Shown here one piece after another: positions 12,240 to 24,177 of a DNA stretch of 64,000 bases. Both the position numbers and the translations under genes were made by a program. Origin of the DNA: Daucus carota subsp. sativus (lineage: Eukaryota; Streptophyta; Magnoliopsida; Apiales; Apiaceae); NCBI RefSeq assembly GCF_001625215.2, contig NC_030384.2, positions 43,992,390-44,056,389 of the forward strand. Reading direction: 5' to 3'. How positions within the stretch are numbered: the first letter of the stretch is position 1; the number at the start of each line of letters is the position of its first letter. The notes below the pieces were generated by a model. The model did no database searches. It saw only the letters and a list, made by a program, of their open reading frames with translations, and was not told where the DNA came from.

Positions 12240-12659
12240 ATGAACAAACTAGTACCCGGCGTTCATCTTCCGAACAAGGCGTCAAAACCGATACACAAAC
12301 CCAAGAAAAAACCGGTGAAAGTGGTGTACATCTCAAACCCTATGAAAGTCAACACGAGTGCTTCTCAGTTCAGAGCTCTGGTTCAGGAACTCACTGGCAG
12401 AGACGCTGATGACTTGCCTGCACCACCGTTTCTACAACATTTTAATGTTGATAATTCTCAAGAACAAGTAGTGAGGGAGCAGGAGGAGAAGGAGGTGCAC
12501 AAAGAAGCTGAGCAGGCTGCAACTGCAACATTGTGTGTTGATGATGAAGATAAACATAACGGGTCGGATCTATTGCCGTTGCAAGACATTAACGGATATT
12601 TCTCGCCCTCCAACTTTTGGTATGAATCTGTCTTTCATGTTGATGGTTCCAAAGTCTAG
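12240..12659 (+). CDS. VQ-motif protein, sigma factor binding protein (SIB1/SIB2) type
   Basis: Intronless gene encoding 139 aa, typical of small plant VQ proteins. The VQ motif FRALVQELTG lies at about residues 44-53 and is preceded by a lysine-rich stretch (KPKKKPVKVVY) and ISNPMKV, the arrangement found in SIB1/SIB2-like proteins. The C-terminal half is acidic and ends in a SPSNFWYES/FHVDG segment. Family members bind WRKY domains (WRKY33) and plastid sigma factors and act in jasmonate/salicylate and necrotroph responses; the basic N-terminus may act in targeting, but no cleavage site is evident. The start at 12240 is the first ATG and gives full alignment of the basic region. A MITE lies about 290 bp downstream (12946-13100). 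The assignment to the SIB subgroup is by motif resemblance. Confidence 0.9.
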   Translation: MNKLVPGVHLPNKASKPIHKPKKKPVKVVYISNPMKVNTSASQFRALVQELTGRDADDLPAPPFLQHFNVDNSQEQVVREQEEKEVHKEAEQAATATLCVDDEDKHNGSDLLPLQDINGYFSPSNFWYESVFHVDGSKV

Positions 12660-12945
12660 ATATAGGATTATTATTACCCAGCTTGTTTGTAATAAATATT
12701 TACAAATCAGTGGTTATAATTACTCCTACTGTATTTTAATCATTGTAACTAAATGTTCTAAGTTTTGTTTCGAGGGTCGTCATTTAATTGTCAGCATTCA
12801 GCAACTCACCGGGGAGCTGATGTTTCTTTAATCTTCAAAATTTTGCTTTTAGAATCTGCTTTGATTTTTTTATTTAATATGTACATGAACCATTCACCCC
12901 ACAAAATCAAAACTGAATTATATCTCCGTGATATGTAACAGGCTC

Positions 12946-13100
12946 TTTTCAGTGTGTGCTCGTAACAATCACTTTTTATTGAGGTGAAGAATTTTTAATG
13001 GTTATATTTTTTGTGTATTTACAAGAGATTATTAATGAGTTTTTGGTTAATAAAAGCCCACCTCAACAAAAAAGTGGTTGTCTGGGCACACACTAAAAAA
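12946..13100. mobile_element. small hairpin MITE downstream of VQ gene
   Basis: About 40-bp terminal inverted repeats: the left has CAGTGTGTGCTCGTAACAAT then CACTTTTTATTGAGGTG, and the right reads in reverse TAGTGTGTGCCCAGACAACC then CACTTTTTTGTTGAGGTG. The total is about 155 bp with no coding capacity. Its position may put it in or just after the VQ transcript. Confidence 0.7.
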
Positions 13101-13585
13101 TTCGTATGTAATAATACCGTTGCACCAATCACATGAATGTATCAAATAATACTTTTGTCGGGTTTTAGACTAGTTACATTTATAATTTATAAAAGCCATA
13201 CTTATTATTCATATTATTAGATACTATTTGAATTAATACTACCTAATTTACTTGTAATTATTTATACTTGTCTATGTTGAATATATAGTAATATTTAATT
13301 TAAGAAGGTCTTATGTTCGACCTTTAAATAATTGTTACTCCTGATTTGCTTTACAACTGATTTGACATTTTTAGCCACATCTCTGATAGTTTTGACTACG
13401 CACATGGCCAAAAATATTAATTTTAATTTATTTTTTGATAAAAATATATAATGATTGTTATATTTCACCGAAAGGAATTAAAAATAATTCTTTTTATTAT
13501 CTAATCAAAACACTTAGACAAATATATGTTAAAAAGTCAAATTATTTATAACATAAAACCGCATAATTTATCAATTTTGGATTTA

Positions 13586-13921
13586 GACCCTGTTTGGGAA
13601 TCAGCGGTTAGCTGTTAGCGGATTGAATTAGATGTTTTGACTAGATGATTAAAATATATGTTTTAACCAGCGAATTGAATTAGCGGTTTTGTGTAAAATT
13701 GTTTGGCAAATAACTGTTTCCTTAGCTTTTCGTGACATATACAAAAACTTCTAATCCAAAAAACTCCTCGAAGTAGTTTTTTAAAAATTAACTTCTCGGA
13801 CCCTAACCTCTATCTCAATCTGCTAACTAACAACCACTGTCATTAGCGAATTGAAATAGTTAAATATGAATCAACTCAAACCTCTAATTTTTTTTTAAAT
13901 CGCTAATTTCTAAACACGTCC
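13586..13921. mobile_element. hAT-like MITE, degenerate
   Basis: Ends are GACCCTGTTTGGGAATCAGC and the complement of GGACGTGTTTAGAAATTAGC, a diverged terminal inverted repeat with the GTTTGG core common in plant hAT MITEs. The interior repeats GCGGTTAGC/GCGAATTGAA motifs. No target duplication was recognised. Confidence 0.55.
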
Positions 13922-14023
13922 TCCGTTAATTTGAACATTTGGTTGATCGTTACCTTATACATTGAAGTTAGGGCATCCATCATAACATCAAAGTCCACAA
14001 GTGGGGGACTGTGCAAGTGATTG

Positions 14024-14266
14024 TGGGCGTTTGGGTAAGATTAAAATGAGTGTTTTTTGCTTAAAATAAAGAAGTGGATAAGAAGTTAGAAGTAAATTAA
14101 GACTTATAAGTGGTTAAAGTGTTTGACAAATAAGCAGAAGTCCTGAACAAAAGCTAGCATTTCTAGTTTTTTACAAGTGCTTCTTGACTTCTTACACAAA
14201 CGGTACGAATAAGTGTTTCTAACTTATAATTCAGAAACCGAACTTTTAAGCCCTCCCTAAACACCA
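14024..14266. mobile_element. hAT-like MITE
   Basis: Left end GGGCGTTTGGGTAAG and right end complement GGTGTTTAGGGAGGGC form a short TIR. Subterminal motifs (AAGAAGTGGATAAG, AAGTGCTTCTTGACTTCTTA, CACAAACGG) are shared with the element at 60547-60760, so the two are one family. Confidence 0.6.
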
Positions 14267-14291
14267 CCATTCCCAAAATATAGCAAATGTA

Positions 14292-14507
14292 CTCCCTCAT
14301 CCCGCTATATATTTGCACCGAGTGTTCAGAGGATTCAGTATATATTCTAAAATTTTATAATATTTTTCTGAATAAAAACAACAATACTTAAATATTTATT
14401 TATAAATAAAAAATTCAAATATAAATTATGAAATTATATTTTATAAAAATCTTATTATACATGTCAAATAATATAAAACAATATAGAGATAATGGAGACG
14501 GATGGAG
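14292..14507. mobile_element. degenerate Stowaway-like MITE
   Basis: It begins CTCCCTCATCCCGC after a TA and ends with GGAGACGGATGGAG, the inverted form of the CTCCCTCCGTCC signature of Stowaway/Tc1-mariner MITEs. The right flank is CA rather than TA, so the target duplication is not intact. Confidence 0.5.
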
Positions 14508-14920
14508 CATAGATGTAACTCGTTTTTCTTTACACAAGTGCTTCAAGAAACGGAAAAAGAGAGTAAACAACCGCTTATGTGAAAAAAAATTAGTCAAATA
14601 CTCTAAAAAAATTCAACTAATCAACCTGTGGTGCTTCTTTTAGTTTAATCAATTTTAGTGCTTCTTATAAAAGAGCAAAGATCTCAAAATTATTTACTAA
14701 GGTGTCAGCTCTAAAAGACAAGAGACACTGAGACAGCAATGTGTACGAATGTAGTTATTGAGACCTACTTGTTCAGAAAAACAAGAATAATGAAAGAAGC
14801 AGCCGCCAGCTGCTTGTCATGTAGTGGAAATGTGGAATTATTCTACTATCAAGCCTTGTGTACAGTGCAGGCCCCCAGTGATGAGTAGTACCTCTTGACT
14901 CTTTTATCTGTATATAATTT

Positions 14921-15163
14921 CTTCTGTTCCACTCAATTCTTTAGACTGAGTTTGATCATGAAAATTAAGAAATATGTATAAAATAGTGGAAAGAGGAAGA
15001 AAAGTGGTTGAAGTGGTGAAAATCCATTAAATTTTAATATATAAAAAAGAGATAGTGAAATAAAGGTAGTGTGAAACAGAAGAAAAAATGGGAAAATAGT
15101 GGGATCCACTAACTATTTTAGAAAAATTTTGTAATATAAAAAAATAAGTGGGACGGGAGGGAG
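14921..15163. mobile_element. degenerate Stowaway-like MITE
   Basis: The right end AAGTGGGACGGGAGGGAG is followed by TA. The left end CTTCTGTTCCACTCAATTC is its eroded inverted partner. No coding capacity. Confidence 0.45.
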
Positions 15164-16400
15164 TACTTTTTAATTTCCTTTTAACGAAAAAAGAGCTAAA
15201 CGGTAGCCAACAGCAGTTAACACTTAACTCTGCCGACTTCCTGCTATATTTACCAGTATTACTCCTGTCAACATAATTCAAGGTTTTCTGAGGGAAAGAA
15301 ACATAACTTAAGTTATTTAATGAGCTTATTTGTTTACACAAAACATAAAATTTTAGCGAACAACTTATTATTGCTTATGTTAAAAAGTAAAAGTGAAAGA
15401 TTAGTAATCATTTTAGTAATTTTTTCAAGTGACTTATAAAATATAGAAAATATAATAATTATAAAATAAATTAAATCATTCAACAACATACCTCGTACTA
15501 ATTTCAATCTTTAATATTTAAATTTTAAGTTATTTTTTATATACAAACATGCATTTTTAATTTAAAATTCAAAATTAATTTAATTCAGCAAAAAACTTGG
15601 ACAAGCAAGCAGGATCTATATTCGGTTTATACTTTATCGTATCGCTACTAACTCATTTTAATCACGCAGACTAATTCTAATGATCCTCATCTTTCAACTA
15701 ATAATCTATCCTACTAACAAATAGATAATACTGTAATTCAAAAACATTTAATATTTTTGATTAAAGTTGCCGAACCTCATAATTCCATTAGTCCTTTTCA
15801 ATTGTTCGTAATAGTTCTCATTTCTCAAGCTGGGTTGCGAGTAAATCAGGCGAAAAACCATCTTCCCTCTCTCCAGGACCAGGAGTGTTAATAGGATGCA
15901 AAATATTTCACACATATTTTGACATTTCATTCTTTGAGGACGCTAAATTTCCCAATTTTATTTAATAATTTTTTGAATCATATTGTCGTTAACGTATTTT
16001 GAAAATTTTGAAGGAAAACCACTTCTTATGGACCATATTTTACACATCTTTAACATCTAAATAGACTAAATTAGATATATAATACACCCCATGCGTTCAA
16101 AATCCATATGGACCACACATTAAGAATGGATCATATAAGATTAGGTAATTAAAATATACCCCATATGCATTTGAAATCCAATTAGAAATTCACACATCCA
16201 GTGAAACCTACCTACAACTTTTGAAAGCAAGGAAACAACACTTCCCATTTAACTCTAGTGTAAATATCTAAAACAATGAAACTATCTGCATTTAAAACCT
16301 CTGTTGACCTCCTAATCCTCGACAACTACAAATAAGGGGGCATATATTAAAAGGGGGGAAAATCAGCTTCAAAATGTGCCTTCTCAGAAGCATCAAGGTT
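15164..16400. other. intergenic, AT-rich; includes Nudix 3' UTR
   Basis: I see no supportable gene. The part next to 16400 should be the 3' untranslated region of the Nudix gene on the minus strand. Confidence 0.45.
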
Positions 16401-19400
16401 TCATTCCTCCTCCTTAGGAGAGGAAATAGAAGTGAGAATGTGGTTGTTTTCTTCCATAGTGCTTATCATACCATCACTGAGCCACTTCCTGAAACCCTCT
16501 TCCAGGGCTTCTTTCATCCATGAATGTCGACAGCATTCACCAGCTTCAGCAATTGTTAACCAACGTCTTTGACGGAGGCTCTTTTCTGGCCAAGAATCAA
16601 GCTCCTCCTTCACAAGCAAAGCGTACATAGCTGCTTTACACAAACCTTCAGGACTGAACTCGTCTTGAAGTGTTTTACTTTTAAAATAGTATTCCCCCAG
16701 AAAATGCTGGAGCAAAAAATAACAATTAAATTGCAATAATTAAGATTAATTCCATTACGACCTACTGCCTATAATAGTACAAGCATGTAACAAAGCGAGT
16801 TTTATGAGAGTTTATGTGCATACCATTACACATTGAACAAATGTGACTGACATACAAGTGAACTCATAGTATATATTTGTACATAATACACATGACGCAT
16901 CTCATCTTTAGTCACTCATACATGTTTACACTCACCTTTAAATCTCCTCGAACTCCAGCCTCTTCCACAGCTTCACGTACCGCTGCTTCCTTAACAGTTT
17001 CATCATTCTCCCACCCACCCTTTCAATCAGAAGAATAACCCAAACTTCAATAGCCATTAAACAGGTATTTTACACATTTACAATAAGAAATTTAATGAGA
17101 AAAATAGGTGACAACACAACGTGAATATGTATGTCAAATGCGGTCTTAAAAAGCCATTCAACTTTGGTAGGATGGAAACATAGAAGGGCAGTAGCCTACA
17201 TAGACAGGACGTATGACACTTCCTCTGTTTCAGACATGATTGGAGGAAGAGCACATCTGGACACAGGGAGCTTCTAAAACTTACAAACGAAATAGGAATG
17301 CAAGAGGGAAATCAACAATCTTAAGGCAGAGGAAATAAGGTAAAAGATAGTAGCAAACTCTTAGGCATTCACTTCTTTTATATGCTACAATTTCCATTAT
17401 CCAATTTCACTGTGAACAAAAACATGAAATCACCCAGAACTACATTATCAGTCTATTATACAGGCAACAACTAAAAAAAAACTCAGAGGTTTCAGTTTCT
17501 TATAGTAAAAAAAACTAATCATCTTATGATCCCCAGTTACTTCTAAACCTCGCCCACTTTTAGAAAGTAGCAACAGTTAAGGAGTTTAAGAAAAAGTCAA
17601 ATTTATTACACTATTATCTTAGTCAAAGTAAATTCTATAAAATAAAAGACCATATGAAAAAATGAGTGAGAATACTATTCAGAGTGCATTACAAAAGAGT
17701 CCCTAAGTACACCCGTGCAATCTTCCAAGTCTTCCATATCAATCAATCACTTAAAAAAGAGGTATTATAGGAATTAACAAATCATAACTAATCCAATCAA
17801 ACACGATAGGAATGTGAGTCACTTACAATACTAAAATAGTACAATTTAAACAATGATATCAGTTTAACTGAATGAAAAACAACATATTAAATTTCACCCT
17901 CATCTGCAATCATATGATTAGAAGTGAACCCCCAGTGTGCTGATGATGTATAAAGCATAGTAATTATACAAGGCATATATATGCTCCATAAAGAATTAAG
18001 TAATCAAGAACCTCCGGAGAGTGCCCCATTGAAAACTAGCATCAAATTGATAAAGTACATAATGGAGTTGAAACACAACATGAACCCGTATAAAAGAATA
18101 TAAGAGGTAAAAACAGGCCATGATATCGAAGATTGGCAATCACTTATGTTTAACCCTATATTTCATAACTACTTCTCCACTTTCAAACCAATCCAACCTG
18201 TACCCAAATTCATGCAAATCTAAATCATTCACTAATTAATTCAGTGTTTGCTAGAAAGTGAGGAGGGAGGGGAACATCACTGATAGTAAAAGATCAAGCA
18301 TAAATTAGCAACTTCATAAAACGATATTTTGAAAAATAGAACAGATCCTGGGAATTTGCACCTTTGGAAAAAGAAGACCAGGTCCACTGGTCGAGCTAAT
18401 CATTAGAACTTCAATGTTCTTTTCAGATGGTTCACCATCATCCGTTTCAGAATACTTATACCTAAATGGAATGCACCTGCAAACATAAATAATGTTCAAA
18501 CCATGAAGGTTCTTGACATACAGTTTCTCAGGTTTAAAAAAAAGGGAAATGAAGCACTGCTTATATTACAATTCTTTTTGCAAGTATAAAATCCATATAT
18601 AAACATTAAACAGTAATAGTTAGATTAATGTAAAATATACAATAATTTAGTGGAAATTCTGATGAGCACGTGTTTTTAACTTTTAGCCAAATATTCACAT
18701 CCAAAAAACAAATGATGTTACTGAAGTATCATCTCAGTTAACAAGTCTAATGCAGAATTCCCAATTTTAAAAGTCTACAAGGTAAACATACTAACAAACT
18801 ATATGAGTGATGACCATTCTAGAAACTCACAGATACTATCATCCTAAATGCTCACACTCTTTGTACATGCTGCCTCATATACTGTTTCATATTTAATTAA
18901 TAACTGCTATTTAATCTAAACCATAAGAAAACCTGAAATGGAGTTAGAGTTTAATGTTGCACAAACTACTTTGGTTCTCTCTTCTAAAATGTAACAGACT
19001 TCATCCTAGGATAAAATATCTAAACTCCCTGTGTATCCAAGGGAAATTCAGACTTAACGCTATACAACTCCATAAGGAGCTTTTATAATCATAATTTTCC
19101 AATATCACTACCTCAAACAAATGCATTCTGCCTTCTGAAAATCTACAAAGCCACTACCACGTTAATGTAAAAATTAGGGGTTAGGCGCCGCTGTAAGAAC
19201 CACAAGCAAAAGTGGGCAACATTTTAGGCTTTCAGCCCCTTTTACTTCAACCCTAGTGAAATAGATAAGTATTCACCTTTCCCCATAACAGATTAAACTC
19301 CAGAGTTCTTAATAGTCACAATCCTACCAACAAAATTCCAAGATAGTAAATTGAAGTTCAAAGGAAAATTTGTCTAGCATAGAAGACAAAACCAAAATAC

Positions 19401-20592
19401 CCTTGTTTCTTCCCCTATTACTTACTTGACCTCCCTTACCATGCCTCCTATATTCTTTTCAGATTATCCTACCGCACTGCGGGTCCATGGATGACCTAAC
19501 ACTCCAACCTCGCCCATACTTATCAAGGATAGCGTCCATTAAGTGAACTAGGCATTCAATAACTGATACATACACTATAAGTAAACATTTTGCCGATGTA
19601 TAAATATATATACAAATATACACAATTGTATCTTTGCTAAGAAAGGTAGCATATATATACATAGGATAAAATATTTGTGGGCCCAAAATAAACAAAAGCA
19701 GATAAAAAAAGCAAGAAATATTAAAAATGTTTGACAAAGAATATTATTCATGAATAAAACTCATTGTTTGGTTTCAGAATTAAAATTACAATTTACGAAC
19801 ACTGAGATTTATCACCTCTCCCTCTAAAAAATAATGATTTTATCGAGGCATGTCAATCTATTTTTGTTCAGTTTCCAACAGATTCACCTCCAACTTTCAA
19901 GTTGTTAATCCCAGAAGTAGAAACAACAAAAGATATTTATAGGAACTTGTACTATGCAAAACTACAAAAAAGCTGACGAGTTCTAAATTTCTATCCACAA
20001 ATCCCTCAAACGCAAGTCACCCTACTTTAAGAATGCCAACTGAGACAGGTAGTGCCCAGCCTGCACGTACTCTACAAGGAATCCATGAGTGCATCACATA
20101 CAATACTCGCAACCCCAATCATTACTCAATGAAGAAGCAACCAATATGCAATCCCCGTGACATGATAGTATGTTACTAAACAATCCACACTCCCACATAT
20201 CAGTCCTCCACCGCAGATACCATATAAATTACTCTTTCTAGGCCACATTAACAAATTAGGTTGTGAACAACAATAAATCCCTAGAACAATTCATAAATTC
20301 CCACAGCTGCAAACAACATACACTCGAAACATAACGAAACAAATGCGGATACGAACCCCCCCCCCCCCCCCCCCCCCAAACATCAAATTCCAAACAAGGC
20401 AGACAAACAATAAGATCAGAATTTGTAAGCATAATAAAACACCCTAACCGAACCAGATCTTTATTGCGCATTAACAAAAATAAAAATAAAAATGTGTAAG
20501 TATAAAAAGGAGGGATGATACCCGGCGATGAGGCGATAGCCGTCTACGTAGCGTTGTTGATGACGACCAGTGCGGGCCACCAATTCAGACAT
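16401..20592 (-). CDS. Nudix hydrolase, NUDT12/13/16-like
   Basis: Four exons on the minus strand (20592-20522, 18476-18362, 17019-16936, 16706-16401) join in frame to 191 aa, a normal length for the family. The protein begins MSELVARTGRHQQRY, followed by the substrate-binding strand CIPFRY and SSTSGPGLLFPKGGWENDE. The Nudix box spans about residues 63-85 and fits GX5EX7REUXEEXGU: G63, E69, R77-E78, E81-E82, G84; these glutamates bind the catalytic metal. The C-terminal part (EFSPEGLCKAAMYALLVKEE, RRWLTIAEAGECCRHSWMKE) is diagnostic for the plant NUDT12/13/16/4/17/18/21 group. Such enzymes hydrolyse nucleoside diphosphate derivatives; some members act on diadenosine polyphosphates in mitochondria. 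No clear targeting peptide is visible here, and the exact substrate cannot be read from sequence. Introns are about 0.23, 1.34 and 2.05 kb; the largest has a 27-base C run near 20351. Confidence 0.93.
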
Positions 20593-21216
20593 TTCACTTT
20601 CCCCTCGACTAATCAAATCAAATCAAAATCCAATCCAATTTAAACCAAACAAAACCAAGCCAAACTCTATGTATATATCTATCTTCTATTAATATATATC
20701 ATTATGATAATTATTATTATTGTTAATCATAATAATCGAGGATGATTGTAATTTGTTCTTGTGAGGATTCACAATCCACCCCATTATCCCTGCTTCCTTT
20801 GTGCTTCCCCTAATTTTTATTTTCGCCCTATTTTATGAGCTGGGTAAATAATCATTAATTTATTTCTATATTTAAGTAATTTATAATTTATAAAGAGGAA
20901 AGGGCTAAAAGAAAGTCCCATTCTTATTATTTTTAATGTTATAGTATAGTACGTCCATCAATCAAAGTTCTTAGTTATGATGATGAATAAAATTATAGTA
21001 GAAATACTTTTGAAAAAATAATAATGTAATGGGTTTTATATTAGATAAAGTAATAATAAATTTTCGTCATATTAGTTATAATTGTTAAATCATCATACAT
21101 TTTTAGTAAAAATACACATTATTCATTAATTTATTGAAATATATATATTGAGAAAATATTTTAAAATAAACTATTGTATATATTTAGTGAATTTATATTA
21201 ATATTATAGAGTAATT
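20593..21216. other. upstream region of the Nudix gene, no other gene seen
   Basis: It contains the presumed promoter of the Nudix gene (read leftward), then AT-rich DNA. Repeated CAAATC/CAAACC-type runs at about 20605-20665 may be 5' UTR. Nothing else is supportable. Confidence 0.45.
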
Positions 21217-21645
21217 GAGTTAAGTTCCATGTAGTCCACATATTTACCGTAGTACCGTAGACCACGTATGTTCTGCAACTATAGAATGACATAAAAATAT
21301 TGCAAAATGTATGAAACTTGTTATTTTATGAAATACATTCTATAAATATCACAATTTCATGAAAAATATTGAAAATCATTTATGTTCGACAAGTAGAACA
21401 CATGTGTTCTTTAATATGTAAATATGTTCTGCAAACTTAACATGTTTTGCAGAATATTGTGTTTTTCACTATTTAACTTGTATAATGTTTAGGATTGTCA
21501 AAATTTTTAACAAAATAATGATGTTTATAGAACATGATTTGCAAAATAATACATTTTGCAATATTTTTCTATCATTCTATAGTTGCAGAACATACGTGGT
21601 CTACAGTACTACAGTAAATATGTGGACTACATGGAACTTTGTTCT
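21217..21645. mobile_element. foldback MITE with about 95-bp inverted repeats
   Basis: The left arm (AAGTTCCATGTAGTCCACAT, then CCACGTATGTTCTGCAAC and ATATTGCAAAATGTA) recurs almost perfectly in inverted orientation at the right end. The two arms are about 95 bp each around a roughly 240-bp centre. No coding capacity. Long TIRs of this kind suggest a Mutator-like or foldback element, but I see no convincing 9-bp target duplication. Confidence 0.75.
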
Positions 21646-22007
21646 AATATTATATATAATTTGATTACAATAATTAGTTAACATTGATAAAAGAACTAAA
21701 TTAAAAAAATCCCTAAATGCTGCACGAGATAGAGAACAGCACGGCCCAAGGGTACATGGGCCTGATTTTCTGGTTCGGGGGATTAGGATTCAAATTTATC
21801 TATTTTTGGCTTTTCCTTTTTTTCACTTTTCTAAGAGCATACGGGTTAAAGTAGTTGAAAGAAAATAATATAAAATAATAATAATACAAAGTTAAATAGC
21901 ATTTTGCTAAAACAATTAATTAAAATATACTATAAAATAATGCTGATATAATTATTTTAAAATTGTAAGGTTTTGTGTTTCAATTATATTTTAATAATCA
22001 ATAAACA

Positions 22008-23863
22008 TCTATACTATATTATTAAAGCCGAAACATTAAAATTTTGGTCGGTCGGTACTTGGGCCAAAGTACGGGCCTATCTATATAACCAAATATTCTT
22101 TTTAATTAAGTACTTGGGCCAAAACACGGGCCTATCTATATAATCAATTATTCTTTTTAATTAAAATATATTATCTTTTTGTATTCACAACTTCAAAAAC
22201 TCAATTTTCTAAAATAACATTGAAAAACATGATAATTATCTTTTTAACTAAAATATATTATCTTTTTATAAATTTTCTAACTAAAAAATCGATCTTTTAC
22301 AATTAATACGGACACGGGCGACATATTTATAAAAATATAATATTATTATATTGGTCGGGCGGTCAGGACTTGCGCCTAAGTACGGGCCTATCTATACAGC
22401 CAATTATTCTTTTTAACTATAATATATTATCTTTTATATATTTTGTGCCAAAAAAATCAATCTTATTAAAAGTTTGGTCAGTCGGTACTTGGGCCAAAGT
22501 CGGGCCTATATCTATATAACCAAATATTTTTTTAATCAAAATATAATACCTTTTTTATATTCCCAATTAAAAAAAACTCAATTTTCTAAAATAACATTGA
22601 CAAACATGGTAATTACCGTTTTAACTAAAATATATTATCTTTTTATAAATTTTCTAACTAAAAAATCGATCCTTTACAATCAATACGGACACGGGTGACA
22701 TATCTATTAAAATATAATATTATTATATTGATCGGACGGGCGGTACTTGGGCCTAAGTACGGGCTTATTTATATAGCCAATTATTTCCTTTTAACTAAAA
22801 ATTATTATCTTATATATATATATTTTAGCTAAAAGAAACTCAATCTTCTAAAATAACATTGAGAAACATAGTAATTTTAAACAAAACGCATTATCTTTTT
22901 TGATTTTCTAACTAAAAAATCGAGTTTTTACAATTAACACGGGCGACGTATAAAAAAAAATTTAATATCATTATATATAATTGTTAATAAATAACATGTG
23001 ATATTATTCAACCAAAATACATTAATAATATTATTTTTAAATACTTTAATGAACTCATATTTAAAAAAAATATTACAAATCTGTAATATACTACTCCCTC
23101 TGTACCATTTAATTCTATACGTTTCTTTTCAACTGCTCGACACGCATTTTAATGCTCTCATAAAATATAGTTCTGAAATCTATTCTTGAGATTTTTTTTT
23201 CTAAATAATAGTTTAACATCCAAATTTTAATTCAGAAAAAGAAAACTTCAATAATAAATTGCACAACTACGCTTTACAGGAGTATTAAAGTCCGTGTCAC
23301 GTTCCCGTCCCCCAATGTATATTATCCAGGGGGACGGAGGGAGTATATATTACTACACTATTGAAACCAAAACATAATAAGTTCAGTTGGTTGGTCAGTT
23401 AGCTGAGTTTGGTGAATCGGATGGTATTCGGCCTACGGAGCTCTTGAATTTATAACATGTTATAGTATATTTTTTTATCATCTATTTAACCAAAATATTA
23501 AATTTAGTTTAGTATGATGGGTCGGTATTCGATTTCATGCGCCTTTTTAACTTATAATATATGTTTTATATCATATTATTAATTATTAATAACGAAATAT
23601 TAAAAGGTTAGATTGGTTAGTTTATATATGAGTTTATAGGTCTCCTTAAATTATAACATGTAAAAAATATATTATAACATTCTTATTAAAATATATATGT
23701 TCGACCTCATTTTTAAGTAGCCATTTGACGGACTTGACTTTAAAGAATTTATCCAACTGTTAAATAAAACATTTATTTAATTATGTTATTCTATCATAAT
23801 TTTATTTTTACGATAAAATTAGTCTATGTTAACCGTCCGTGCATTGCACGGGTTATAAGCTAG
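22008..23863 (+). mobile_element. non-autonomous Helitron
   Basis: The left end is TCTATACTATATTATTAAAG, preceded by A. The right end has a 6-bp-stem hairpin CCGTGC-ATT-GCACGG (23837-23851) followed 8 bases later by CTAG and then T. This gives the 5'-TC, 3'-hairpin-CTAG structure and the A/T insertion site of plant Helitrons. The 1856-bp interior lacks Rep/helicase. It consists of four diverged repeat units, each containing GGTACTTGGGCC(A/T)AAGT and CGGGCCTATCTATAT (near 22047, 22352, 22475 and 22735). A Stowaway MITE is nested at 23094-23343. Confidence 0.85.
23094..23343. mobile_element. Stowaway (Tc1/mariner-type) MITE nested in Helitron
   Basis: The element begins CTCCCTCTGTACC and ends GGGGGACGGAGGGAG, with TA on both sides (23092-23093 and 23344-23345), the Stowaway target duplication. 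Length 250 bp, no coding capacity. It is inside the Helitron and therefore younger than it. Confidence 0.85.
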
Positions 23864-24177
23864 TATTATATATTACTCATATAACACAAATCATTAAATC
23901 AATATGAATTTTAATCAGAATAATAAATGTTTTACTTGATTAAAATATTATCTTATAGATTTGAATTTTTTTGAAGGAAATACATCCATAATAATTTCTA
24001 CTATTTTAAATTTTATTTTTGACTTTTCTCTTATGAGTATAGATGAAAGCTTTATGATATGGATGGAAACTTATGGATGAAAACTAAAGGATGCAATAAT
24101 GTATTCACTAAGATTCCTAGAACAAACCAGTTGGCACATTAATTTTCTTTCAAGAAAACACACACAGAGAGAAAGAT

